From positions 1-60,151 of the forward strand of contig CAJTUA010000024.1 of assembly GCA_910579615.1 (NCBI GenBank): a stretch of 60,151 nt of DNA. The letters run 5' to 3'. The DNA comes from an uncultured Lachnospiraceae bacterium (lineage in GTDB: Bacteria > Bacillota > Clostridia > Lachnospirales > Lachnospiraceae). The translations under genes and the position numbers were made by a program. Of the stretch, positions 43,993 through 52,231 are shown one piece after another (the stretch's first letter is position 1; each line of letters begins with the position of its first letter). Under the pieces are notes generated by a model. It saw nothing but the letters and a program-made list of their open reading frames with translations. It searched no databases and was not told the DNA's origin.

Positions 43993-45822
43993 TTACCCCC
44001 CATACTCTGCCAAAAGCAGCATCGCCAGCGCCTGCCCGTAAGGCATCGGCTTCAACTCGATTTCTTTATAGAAATTCTTGTCAGTGCGCCCCATCGGGGT
44101 TCCGTAGGAGACCTGGTTTACAACACCCTCCCCGGAAATGCAATCCAAAACAGCCGGGATTGCCTTCACTGCCACCTGCCGGTAAGAAGCATCAATCAGC
44201 CCTTGCCTGACCGCCTTTAAAATCCCGTAGGCAAAGCCGCAGGTTGCGCTCGCCTCCACGTAGGAGGTTTCATCGTCCACGAGGGTATGCCACATACCAT
44301 TCCCGCTCTGGTATTTTTTCAGGCTTTCCACCTGTCTTAAAAGCGCCTGTACCAGAACCCGCTTCACCGGGCCTTCCTCCGGCACAATAGCAAGGAATTC
44401 CGGGATTGCCATCGTAATCCAACAATTCCCCCTCCCCCAGAAAGCTCCCGCAAAATGGTTTTGCTCCTTAAATGTCCATCCATGGTACCACAGCCCTGTC
44501 GCACGGTCGCAAAGATACCGCTCGTGCAGCAAAAACTGGTACTGTGCTTCCTGTACCATGTCCTTATCCTTTAAGATGCGCCCCATATTCGCCAGGAATA
44601 ACACGGCCATATACAAAGTATCATCCCAGAGCTCCTGCTCGTTCAAGGAATCCGAAGTTTTGTGCTGGAAGCCGCCCTCCAAGGTTCTTGGAAATGATTC
44701 CATAATTTCCTTTGCCGCCTTTTTGCACGGCTCCATGTACTTTTCCTCCCTGGTATATCCCGCCAGAAAGGACATGGCAAGATATGGAGCCGCCGTGTTG
44801 ACATTCAGCGCCGGAAAACCTATGGCTAACTGCCTGTCATAGTAATCGCGGAGGATTTTAAGGTATTTTTCCGCCGCTTTTTCACTCCGCGCAACGTCCG
44901 CGTTCTCCCAGGCACCGGAATGTCCTGCGGAACTTTTTGCAGGGTCCGCACCATACAAATCTGCCTCAGAACCCCGTTTCCTCTTCATTTCCGCCTTCCC
45001 TTTCTCATGGCAGAACATCTTCCAAAGCCCAAACAGCCCCACGCCCTGCGTCCACTCCCAGTAGCGGTATTTTTCAATATCATCCCCCGCCAGATTGTGG
45101 CTTTTCATATTTTCAAGGAACGTTTCGTCCTCCTCGTACAAAATCCCCGTAAACGCATCCGTCACCAGTTCCAGCTTGCGGGCAATTTCCGCAGACAAAT
45201 CCGCATCTGCGGTTATGTCCGCGCCACCACTTTTCTTTCCGTTCAAAGCCGCGCCGGTTCCGCTTTGCGTTGCGGGCGAACCGATATCCTTCGCTTCCCC
45301 CATTTCCCGCTCCAACGCATGAATCAGCTCCAAAAGCTCCCCCGGTGTCCTCACCGTATAATCCGGCTGCCAGTCCGGCTCCTGTACCGTATGGAAATAC
45401 CGCGGCGACCAGTCCAGCCAGATGGAGGTAAGCCCATACCGGTTTGCCCCCGCAATATCCTTTTTCAGATTATTCCCAACCATCACAATCCGCGGCTTGT
45501 CCGCTTCGCCTAAGCCCATCTTTTCCATTGCCGTATCAAACATGCTCCTGTGGGGCTTCTCGTGCCCGACCACCTCCGACACAATCCACTGCTCAAAGCA
45601 ATGCCCGCACCCGTTTTCACGGTATACATTCGCAAAGGATTCCCACGCCCCATCCGCCACCAGGGCAATCCGGTAACCTTCCTCATAAAGCCTCGCAAGC
45701 ACCTGCCCCGCGCCCGGGATAAACTCCGCCTTTGTGACAATTCCCCTCCCGTCAAGGACCTGGCTGCCCTCATCAATCAGGGTATCCCCGCTGTCCGTAA
45801 AAATAATCAGATTTTTCCCCAT
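43993..45822 (-). CDS. HAD-like phosphatase fused to GH105/GH88-type glycosidase, 609 aa
   Basis: The first about 185 residues are a HAD hydrolase (IIFTDSGDTLIDEG near the start, with IALVADGAWESF, VSEVVGHEKPHRSMFDTAM and PRIVMVGNNLKKDIAGA). The catalytic motif is D-S-G-D-T instead of the usual D-x-D-x-T. The last about 360 residues are an (alpha/alpha)6 glycosidase of the unsaturated-uronyl hydrolase kind (NEQELWDDTLYMAVLF, AGAFWGRGNCWITMAIPEFL, TLVDDETSYVEASATCGFAY). The two are joined by a Gly/Ser/Ala-rich linker. The start MGKNLIIFTD has GGGAGG 4-5 bases upstream. It lies between the GH2 and GH38 genes. Removing a phosphate or a uronyl end from an imported sugar is plausible. Confidence 0.85.
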   Translation of the reverse strand: MGKNLIIFTDSGDTLIDEGSQVLDGRGIVTKAEFIPGAGQVLARLYEEGYRIALVADGAWESFANVYRENGCGHCFEQWIVSEVVGHEKPHRSMFDTAMEKMGLGEADKPRIVMVGNNLKKDIAGANRYGLTSIWLDWSPRYFHTVQEPDWQPDYTVRTPGELLELIHALEREMGEAKDIGSPATQSGTGAALNGKKSGGADITADADLSAEIARKLELVTDAFTGILYEEDETFLENMKSHNLAGDDIEKYRYWEWTQGVGLFGLWKMFCHEKGKAEMKRKRGSEADLYGADPAKSSAGHSGAWENADVARSEKAAEKYLKILRDYYDRQLAIGFPALNVNTAAPYLAMSFLAGYTREEKYMEPCKKAAKEIMESFPRTLEGGFQHKTSDSLNEQELWDDTLYMAVLFLANMGRILKDKDMVQEAQYQFLLHERYLCDRATGLWYHGWTFKEQNHFAGAFWGRGNCWITMAIPEFLAIVPEEGPVKRVLVQALLRQVESLKKYQSGNGMWHTLVDDETSYVEASATCGFAYGILKAVRQGLIDASYRQVAVKAIPAVLDCISGEGVVNQVSYGTPMGRTDKNFYKEIELKPMPYGQALAMLLLAEYGG

Positions 45823-45887
45823 ATTTCCTCCCATTCTGCCGCGCAGACGGCATGTTCCATCTTTCACCGATTCCGGCTTTAACGCAA

Positions 45888-47666
45888 TCACCTGCCGGAA
45901 GCAAGGTTGATTTTCCGAATTTCCTCAATATCCACCTTCGGTTCCCGCTTCATCGTGTACAGACCGTTTACCTCCTGCTGTACATCGGTCACCTGGGTAT
46001 AGCAAAATCCAACCGAATCATCCAGCTGCTTTATCGCCGTGGTAATCCTGTCAAAACGTTCCAGAAACTTCTTCTCGTCCGCCACCTGGTTCCCGTAGCC
46101 CCATCCATCCTTTGTCTGAAACGCAATCCCGCCATACTCGCTGATGATGACGGGCTGCCCCTGATAACGGTACCCCTTCGCCATCGCATAACGTTCCCCG
46201 TTAAACGAGGTTCTTCCGTCCATAATCGCTTCCTTGTCCTGATAGCGCTTCGTAAAAACCTCGCCGGACTCCTCATAGTCGTGGAGCGTTACAATATCCG
46301 AAACCGTGTGCTCCCAGCCGTCATTGACAATCACCGGGCGCATCGGGTCAAAGGCTTTTGTAAGGTGATAAATTGCCTCCGTAAATTTCTGCTGGCAGCA
46401 ATCCGTATAAACCCTTTCAATCCCCCAGCTTTCATTAAAAGCCGTCCACGTTATGACACACGGATGGTTGTAATTCTGCCTTACAATCTCCATCCACTGC
46501 CCTGTAAACTGCTCCACAGCATCCTCCTGAAACATGTACGCGGATGGCATCTCGCACCACACAAGAAGCCCTTTGCGGTCGCACCAGTACAAGAAACGTT
46601 CATCCTCCACCTTCTGATGCTTGCGGACCCCGTTATACCCTGCCGCCAGGACCAAATCAATATCCTTTATCAGCGCCTCCTCGCAAGGCGGTGTCAGATG
46701 GGATTCCTCCCAGTAGCCCTGGTCCAAAATCAGCCTCTGATAAAGCGGCACATTATTTAACAGTACCTTCCCATTCTCTATGCTGACCTTTCGCATACCA
46801 AAATAGCTCGCCACCGCATCGGTCTGCCCATCCCCAAAAAGGCTTAATTCCACGTCATAAAGCTTTGGGTTCGACGGGGTCCACAGCGCGACCTGCCACG
46901 GGACATCCCCGCTTGCAAGATTGATATCCACTGTGGCATACTCCGCCAAAGCCTGCATTTGCCAAACCGCGATTTCCCGACCGTCCAAAACGATTCTGCC
47001 GGAAAGCGTGAGGGGGCTTGATGGCTTTTGGTTTAGTTTCACCTCAAGCCGGACACTGGCATTGTCAAAATCCGGCGTCAGCTTCAATTTTTCTATGTAA
47101 TTTTGCGGAACCTCCTCCAACCATACGCTCTTCCAAATCCCGGTGGTCTGCACATACCAACAGCCAAAATTTTCCTTCTGCCACCGCTGCTTCCCCCTTG
47201 GCTGAACACAGCTCATGGAATCCTGCGCCCGCACGGTAATGGTGTTTGCCCCATCCCTTACGTAATCCGTGATATCAAAGGAAAACCGGGCGTAAGCCCC
47301 CGTATGCGTTCCGGCAAAGCATCCGTTCACCCACACCACGGCAGTGTAATCAACCCCCTCAAAATGGAGCAGAAACCTCCTGCCGGACGCTTCGCACATT
47401 TCTTCCCCGTCCTCTGGCGAAATCGTTTTCTTAATTTCGATTTCCCTCTGATACCAGACAACCGGGTGGAATGCCTCCTCCCCGATTCCGCTTAATTTGG
47501 TCTCATACGAAAAAGGAACACGGATTTCCCGCGTATTTTCCGGAAAAGCATCATACCACCGCTCCCGCTGCCCCACATTGCAGTCATCAAACAAAAACTT
47601 CCATGTTCCATCAAGCCCTGTCCAGTTCTCCCGGCTCAATTGCGGGCGGGGATATCCCTTCTGCAT
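45888..47666 (-). CDS. GH2 family glycosidase, 592 aa
   Basis: Beta-galactosidase/glucuronidase family. The sugar-binding domain is at about 1-190 (RPQLSRENWTGLDGTWKFLF, QREIEIKK), an Ig-like domain follows, and the TIM barrel is at about 290-592. The acid/base motif is TWTAFNESWGIERV near 405-418, and the nucleophile is in ISEYGGIAF near 506. The length of about 590 is like short GH2 enzymes instead of 1000-residue LacZ. No signal peptide, so cytosolic. The start MQKGYPRPQLS has GGAGGG 8 bases upstream. It is part of the fucose/mannoside locus; the sugar it releases is not determined. Confidence 0.9.
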   Translation of the reverse strand: MQKGYPRPQLSRENWTGLDGTWKFLFDDCNVGQRERWYDAFPENTREIRVPFSYETKLSGIGEEAFHPVVWYQREIEIKKTISPEDGEEMCEASGRRFLLHFEGVDYTAVVWVNGCFAGTHTGAYARFSFDITDYVRDGANTITVRAQDSMSCVQPRGKQRWQKENFGCWYVQTTGIWKSVWLEEVPQNYIEKLKLTPDFDNASVRLEVKLNQKPSSPLTLSGRIVLDGREIAVWQMQALAEYATVDINLASGDVPWQVALWTPSNPKLYDVELSLFGDGQTDAVASYFGMRKVSIENGKVLLNNVPLYQRLILDQGYWEESHLTPPCEEALIKDIDLVLAAGYNGVRKHQKVEDERFLYWCDRKGLLVWCEMPSAYMFQEDAVEQFTGQWMEIVRQNYNHPCVITWTAFNESWGIERVYTDCCQQKFTEAIYHLTKAFDPMRPVIVNDGWEHTVSDIVTLHDYEESGEVFTKRYQDKEAIMDGRTSFNGERYAMAKGYRYQGQPVIISEYGGIAFQTKDGWGYGNQVADEKKFLERFDRITTAIKQLDDSVGFCYTQVTDVQQEVNGLYTMKREPKVDIEEIRKINLASGR

Positions 47667-47697
47667 TCTCATTCCCTCCTTCCAACTGCCTGTCCGC

Positions 47698-48327
47698 TTA
47701 AAACTCCATCCGTCCTACGATATCCTGCCATGCTTCCTCGTCAATCTCCTCGTCGCGGAAGAGCTTTCTCTTATCCGCGTCCGTTATCCTGCGGATGACT
47801 TTACACGGATTGCCCGCCGCAACGCACCAGTCCGGGATATCTTTCGTCACCACGCTGCCTGCGCCAATCACGACATTATTCCCGATGTGCACGCCCGGAC
47901 AGACCACCGTATTGCCGCCAAGCCATACATTATCTCCGATTGTCACTTCCTTGCCGTACTCGTAGGCAGAATTGCGGCTGACCGGATGGATGGGATGCCC
48001 GGCGGTGTAAATTGCCACATTCGGAGCCATCTGGCAGTTATCCCCGATTTTTATTTTTGCAACATCCAACATCGTACAATTATAGTTTGCAAAAAAATTC
48101 TTCCCGACCTCGATATGCTTCCCGTAATCACAATAAAACGGCGGGTTTACAAAAGCATTCTCCGATTTTCCGAAAAGCTCCTTTACCACCGCGGCAATCC
48201 CCGCAAAATCCGCGCGGTCCATAAAGTTGAGCTTCTGCAAAATCCTCCTGCATACCAATTGTTCCTCAAAAATGCTGTCATCGGAAATATACGCCATTTC
48301 CGCATCCCTGCGCGCCAAATTTGTCAT
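47698..48327 (-). CDS. Maltose/galactoside O-acetyltransferase-like, 209 aa
   Basis: Left-handed beta-helix acetyltransferase with hexapeptide repeats in IGDNCQMAPNVAIYTAGHPI, NVWLGGNTVVCPGVHIGNN and VVIGAGSVVTKDIPDW, and the HPxxP active-site-type His (AGHPIHPVSR, about 118). Acetyl-CoA is the donor, and a simple sugar or sugar phosphate is the likely acceptor. Its ATG overlaps the fucA stop as ATGA, so translation is coupled. GGGAGG lies 8 bases upstream inside the fucA gene. The substrate is inferred from the neighbours only. Confidence 0.85.
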   Translation of the reverse strand: MTNLARRDAEMAYISDDSIFEEQLVCRRILQKLNFMDRADFAGIAAVVKELFGKSENAFVNPPFYCDYGKHIEVGKNFFANYNCTMLDVAKIKIGDNCQMAPNVAIYTAGHPIHPVSRNSAYEYGKEVTIGDNVWLGGNTVVCPGVHIGNNVVIGAGSVVTKDIPDWCVAAGNPCKVIRRITDADKRKLFRDEEIDEEAWQDIVGRMEF

Positions 48328-49019
48328 TTTTTCTCCTCCCTGTCCCGGTAATGCCGGTAGCCCGGATGCCTTCCCGTCACGCCGTAGCCCTGCCGCATGC
48401 GGATAAGCCGGTCAATGTTCTCCTTCGAAAGCTCCACCGCGCCGCCGAGCAGATGCGCATTCAGGCTAATCTTTGCAAACAGCTCAAGCGTCTCCATCCG
48501 GTAATATGCCGTAATGACATCCGCGCCCACCGTCAGCGCCCCGTGGTTCGCCAGCAAAACGGCATCATGGCAGCCTAAATACGGCGCAATCGCGTCCGGT
48601 ACCTCGTAGGTGGACGGCGTGCCGTAAGGTGTTACCGGAACGGAACCAAGCGTAAGTACCGTTTCAATCATGGAATATTCGTCCAGCGGCACATGTGCCA
48701 CCGCGTAGCCCGTCGCCACCGGAGGATGCGCGTGCAGCACCGCCCCGACATCTTCCCGCTCCTCATAGCAGCGCATGTGCATCTTGATTTCCGAGGACGG
48801 GCGGTAGCCTTTTAGACCATCAAGCACATTGCCCTGCGCGTCAATCCGCACGAGCTTTTCCGGCGTGATAAAGCTTTTGCTAATCCCGGTCGGTGTGGCA
48901 AGGAAGGTTCCGTCGTCAAGCTTTGCCGACACATTTCCGTCGTTCGCGGCAACCCAGCCAAGCTGCCACATTTTATGGCAGACATCACATATCTGCTCTC
49001 TTAATTCTATATATTCCAT
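48324..49019 (-). CDS. fucA: L-fuculose-phosphate aldolase (class II), 231 aa
   Basis: Cleaves L-fuculose-1-phosphate to dihydroxyacetone phosphate and L-lactaldehyde. It has the class II aldolase/adducin pattern NDGNVSAKLDDGTFLATPTG, PSSEIKMHMRCYEER with the zinc Glu, AVLHAHPPVATGYAV with zinc histidines, and ALTVGADVITAYYRMETLE. Start MEYIELREQICD with GAGG 5 bases upstream; the open frame upstream is unsupported. Its TGA overlaps the acetyltransferase ATG. Together with FucI and FucU it points to L-fucose, although the family also includes rhamnulose- and ribulose-phosphate aldolases. Confidence 0.9.
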   Translation of the reverse strand: MEYIELREQICDVCHKMWQLGWVAANDGNVSAKLDDGTFLATPTGISKSFITPEKLVRIDAQGNVLDGLKGYRPSSEIKMHMRCYEEREDVGAVLHAHPPVATGYAVAHVPLDEYSMIETVLTLGSVPVTPYGTPSTYEVPDAIAPYLGCHDAVLLANHGALTVGADVITAYYRMETLELFAKISLNAHLLGGAVELSKENIDRLIRMRQGYGVTGRHPGYRHYRDREEKK

Positions 49020-49034
49020 TTTGCCTCTCATTCC

Positions 49035-49111
49035 GCCGCAAAAAGCGGCATCTTCATCGAACTCTTTGATTTTCTGCCGGGAATCCGCGCCGTGATATGG
49101 CACGGATTCCC
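49035..49111 (-). other. Two hairpins in the fucU-fucA gap
   Basis: GCCGC/GCGGC with an A5 loop (49035-49049), and a 9-bp stem GGGAATCCG/CGGATTCCC (49079-49087/49103-49111) with a GCC/GGC inner pair. On the minus strand neither is followed by a T-run, so they look like mRNA-stabilising or processing stems. On the plus strand the second is followed by ATTTTTT. Confidence 0.6.
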
Positions 49112-49124
49112 ATTTTTTCTATGT

Positions 49125-49562
49125 TTATGAAATCGTACCCTTCTGCAAAATGATATTTGCATAGAGCGCGCCCTCTCCGGTTGCCACAACCGCGTAGCAT
49201 TTTTTCGCTTCCTCGTAAAACGGAAAGCGTTCCAAATGGCCGATGGCATTCTTCCCCCGCCCATCATACTTTCCGATAATCCGGCGGTAGCTCTCCCAGA
49301 TTGGCGTCTCGACCGTATCCCCTGGCACGACCTCCATCAGCTGCACGGGCTTTTCCACATATGTATCGAGCGGGAACAGCTGCAAAACCGCGTCCAATAG
49401 CTCCTCCACGCCATGTCCGTCCATGCGCACCACAATGGCTTCTCTGCCTACCGACTCTGCCGGAAAGTTCCCGTCCGCTAACACAATGCGGTCGCCATGC
49501 CCCATCTCACAGAGCACTTTTAACAGTTGGGGCGACAATATTTTTGGTATCCCTTTTAACAT
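49125..49562 (-). CDS. fucU: L-fucose mutarotase, 145 aa
   Basis: Interconverts alpha- and beta-fucose anomers. The family pattern is complete: MLKGIPKILSPQLLKVLCEMGHGDRIVLADGNFPAES, with the His in MGHGD (about residue 22), and later YGRGKNAIGHLERF-type sequence with Tyr/Lys-adjacent residues. Start ATG at 49562 with GGAGG 5 bases upstream. It lies 8 bp after fucI and about 105 bp before fucA, in the usual fuc operon order. Confidence 0.93.
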   Translation of the reverse strand: MLKGIPKILSPQLLKVLCEMGHGDRIVLADGNFPAESVGREAIVVRMDGHGVEELLDAVLQLFPLDTYVEKPVQLMEVVPGDTVETPIWESYRRIIGKYDGRGKNAIGHLERFPFYEEAKKCYAVVATGEGALYANIILQKGTIS

Positions 49563-49570
49563 TTTGCCTC

Positions 49571-51373
49571 CTACCTCACCCTGCGGTACAGCGGTCCGTA
49601 AGCCTGGCATGCGCGGTAATCCTGCCCTTCCTTATCCATGCCAAATGCATTGAAAGCCGCAGGGCGGAAAATCTTGTCCTCATCGACATTGTGCATACAC
49701 ACCGGAATGCGCAGAATCGAGCAGAGCGTAATCAAATCCGCGCCGATATGCCCGTAGGAGATTGCTCCATGGTTTGCCCCCCAGTTGTTCATCACATCAT
49801 AGGCGGTCCGAAACGCCCCCTTCCTGGTGCAGCGCGGCGCAAACCAGGTGCATGGCCAGGTATAGTCCGTCCGCTTCCAGAGCTTATCCGAAACCTCCTG
49901 CGGCAGTTCAAGCGTATAGCCCTCCGCAATCTGCAAAACAGGTCCTAAGCCTTTTACAAGGTTTAAGCGAATCATCGTGGCAGGCATTTCCGCCCTTGTT
50001 TCAAAGCGGGAAGAAAAGCCGCCACCGCGGAAATAGCCAAGGTCCGCCGCGTTCCAGGTCGTGGCCTGCATGATTTTGTCCATGTCCTCCTGCGTCATGT
50101 CAAACCACTGTTTCATCACCGGATTTCCCTGCCCATCGCGCAGTTCCCCGCAGGCATCCAGGCAGCACGCACCGGAATTGATCAGGTGGATAAAGCCATC
50201 CGCTTCCTTCGCCTTTCCCTCTATCTCATACCCCGTCGCCCGCTTTACCGCGTCGCCGCTCCAGTAGGTGCGCACATCCGCAAACATCTGCGCGCGGTTG
50301 GTCAAAAGCTTCATAAAAAGCATCCCAAGACCGTTGAGCACATCGTTCTCGGTTGCCAATATGTACGGCTCCCTCGCGCCGTTCCAGTCAAAGGAGGTGT
50401 TTAACATCGCCTCGGCAAAGTCCGCGTTCGGGTAAAAGTCCGTCCACTGGCGCTGCCCCTGGAAGCCCGCCGCAATCGCGTTGTGCCCGACCATCTCTTC
50501 CTTGCAGTCTTCTGGAAGGTTCGGGTTGCCGTTCATCAAATCCTTGATAATCACCATCATCTTAACGACAAATTCCCAGTCTTTCTCCTTCTGTTGCGCA
50601 GACTTCTGGAGATTTTCCGGATTCTTGTCAAAACCAATGCAGCATTTTTCCTTCGTCCACCTGAATGCCTTCTCAAACTCGTCCTTATCATAAATTCCCT
50701 CCGTCATGCGGCGGATAATCTCGACCTCATCCACGGACTCCACGCGCATCCCGAGATACTCCTCGATAAACGCAGGGTCAATAATGGAACCGCCGATTCC
50801 CATGCAGATGGAACCAATCTGCAAATAGGATTTGCCCCGCATCGTCGCGGCAGCCACCGCGGCGCGGCCAAAGCGCAGAAGCTTTTCCTCTACGTCCGCC
50901 GGGATGGAGCTATCGTTCGCCTCCTGCACGTCATGCCCGTAAATGCCAAATGCCGGAAGTCCTTTTTGCGCGTGCGTCGCGAGTACACTTGCCAGATATA
51001 CCGCGCCCGGGCGCTCCGTCCCGTTAAAGCCCCAGACCGCCTTGATGGTGTCCGGGTTCATATCCATCGTCTCCGCCCCATAGCACCAGCACGGTGTCAC
51101 CGTCAGCGTGATGGAAACGCCCTCGCGCAAAAATTTTGCATCGCACGCCGCCGCTTCCGCAACACGTCCGATGGTCGTGTCCGCGATTACGGTTCTGACT
51201 GGTTCGCCGTTGCTGTAGCGCAGATTTTCCTCAAACAGCTTCGCCGCTGCCTTTGCCATTCCCATGGTCTGTTCCTCAAGGGATTCCCTCACCCCGAGTA
51301 CGCCGCGCCTTCCGTCGATGGTCGGCCGGATGCCGATTACCGGGTAATCGCCAATTAGTCTGCTTTTTGCCAT
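49571..51373 (-). CDS. fucI: L-fucose isomerase, 600 aa
   Basis: Mn-dependent isomerisation of L-fucose to L-fuculose. The start MAKSRLIGDYPVIGIRPTID matches FucI. Further blocks are AVWGFNGTERPGAVYLASVL, FGIYGHDVQEANDSSIPADV and GSICMGIGGSIIDPAFIEEY. The length fits the family. GGAG followed by AAGG precedes the ATG; an ATG four codons earlier is possible. It is the first gene of the fucose operon, with a candidate extended -10 promoter at 51588-51596 and a structured leader. Fuculokinase (fucK), the next step, is not in the window. Confidence 0.95.
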   Translation of the reverse strand: MAKSRLIGDYPVIGIRPTIDGRRGVLGVRESLEEQTMGMAKAAAKLFEENLRYSNGEPVRTVIADTTIGRVAEAAACDAKFLREGVSITLTVTPCWCYGAETMDMNPDTIKAVWGFNGTERPGAVYLASVLATHAQKGLPAFGIYGHDVQEANDSSIPADVEEKLLRFGRAAVAAATMRGKSYLQIGSICMGIGGSIIDPAFIEEYLGMRVESVDEVEIIRRMTEGIYDKDEFEKAFRWTKEKCCIGFDKNPENLQKSAQQKEKDWEFVVKMMVIIKDLMNGNPNLPEDCKEEMVGHNAIAAGFQGQRQWTDFYPNADFAEAMLNTSFDWNGAREPYILATENDVLNGLGMLFMKLLTNRAQMFADVRTYWSGDAVKRATGYEIEGKAKEADGFIHLINSGACCLDACGELRDGQGNPVMKQWFDMTQEDMDKIMQATTWNAADLGYFRGGGFSSRFETRAEMPATMIRLNLVKGLGPVLQIAEGYTLELPQEVSDKLWKRTDYTWPCTWFAPRCTRKGAFRTAYDVMNNWGANHGAISYGHIGADLITLCSILRIPVCMHNVDEDKIFRPAAFNAFGMDKEGQDYRACQAYGPLYRRVR

Positions 51374-51415
51374 AACCTTCTCCATTCCGCTGCTTATGCA
51401 GCAAATTTAATATTT

Positions 51416-51432
51416 GCCGCCCAACGGGCGGC
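51416..51432 (-). promoter_or_regulatory. Hairpin in the fucI leader
   Basis: GCCGCCC (51416-51422) pairs with GGGCGGC (51426-51432) around AAC, about 45 nt before the fucI ATG. AAATATTAAATTTGC follows on the minus strand; a second small stem GCTGC/GCAGC is next. It could slow polymerase or stabilise the mRNA; no clear T-run follows. Confidence 0.5.
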
Positions 51433-51568
51433 ATGTTCCCACTCCTATTTTACAATCAAGCATTTTCCAGACACACCGGAGCACCATTGTAATCCCCCAA
51501 AAAATCTGCCATGCTCCAAAACGCCCGGATACGAAAAGCCCTCCCGCATCACAGCGCGGGAAGTTTGT

Positions 51569-51674
51569 CCTTCCCGATATCAGTCATATTGTAACATATC
51601 CGAAGTGGATTTTCCAGAAGATTCAATTTTTTCTCGATACAATAAAAAACATTTTGCATAAGATATCAGGAAGG
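51569..51674. promoter_or_regulatory. Inverted repeat bracketing the fucI promoter
   Basis: CCTTCCCGATATC (51569-51581) and GATATCAGGAAGG (51662-51674) pair over 12 of 13 positions, 80 bp apart. They surround the fucI -10 region and lie between fucI and the divergent sodC-like gene. Confidence 0.45.
51588..51596 (-). promoter_or_regulatory. Candidate extended -10 promoter of fucI
   Basis: On the minus strand TGTTACAAT, meaning TG one base before TACAAT (51593-51588). No good -35 hexamer at 16-18 bp, so an activator may be needed. Confidence 0.5.
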
Positions 51675-51696
51675 GATTTACAGGAGAATTCTTATT

Positions 51697-52179
51697 ATGG
51701 GAAACGTAACCCCGGAAATCATATTTACAGATATATTGACATACAGAAAACCAGAAGCCGTGGCATGGGTCAACGGAAATGCACAAAACCCCCAGCTGCA
51801 CGGCACGGTGAAATTTTTCTCAACGCCCTACACCGGCGTTTTGGTTGCGACGGAAATTTTTGGTCTTCCCGATACGGATGCCCCATCAAAGACCAGCTTC
51901 TATGCGATGCACATACATGAAAGCGGGAACTGTACCCTGCCCTTTGACCAGACTGGCGGACATTACAATCCCACCGATGCCCCTCATCCAGACCACGCCG
52001 GGGACATGATTCCCCTCATGGGAAACCAGGGCTATGCGTGGCTATCTTTCTATGACAAGCGCTTTGCCATCCCGGACATTATGGGCAGGAGCGTCATCAT
52101 CCACCGGATGCCGGACGATTTCCACACACAGCCGTCCGGGAATTCGGGGGATAAAATCGGCTGCGGCATCATCCGCTAA
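51697..52179 (+). CDS. Cytosolic Cu/Zn superoxide dismutase-like protein, 160 aa
   Basis: SodC fold with the metal-binding pattern largely kept: FYAMHIHESGNC (two His near 75-77), GGHYNPTDAPHPDHAGDM (bridging and zinc His, about 88-102) and SVIIHRMPDDF (His near 135). At the C-terminus the usual active-site Arg (G-x-R-x-A-C-G) is Lys (GDKIGCG). There is no signal peptide, unlike most bacterial SodC. AGGAG lies 12 bases before the ATG. It is a lone plus-strand gene that ends at a strong terminator. Whether it dismutes superoxide or only binds metal is not shown. Confidence 0.88.
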   Translation: MGNVTPEIIFTDILTYRKPEAVAWVNGNAQNPQLHGTVKFFSTPYTGVLVATEIFGLPDTDAPSKTSFYAMHIHESGNCTLPFDQTGGHYNPTDAPHPDHAGDMIPLMGNQGYAWLSFYDKRFAIPDIMGRSVIIHRMPDDFHTQPSGNSGDKIGCGIIR

Positions 52180-52194
52180 CCCCTCCCACCAAAC

Positions 52195-52226
52195 AACGGG
52201 GCAGACCTTGCCTGGCCTGCCCCGTT
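52195..52226. terminator. Terminator between the SodC-like and Hsp70-like genes
   Basis: Stem AACGGGGCAG (52195-52204) with CTGCCCCGTT (52217-52226), 12-nt loop; the plus-strand read ends TTTCTGTTT. It is 15 bp after the SodC-like stop and 5 bp from the Hsp70-like stop on the other strand, so it can stop both. Confidence 0.8.
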
Positions 52227-52231
52227 TCTGT

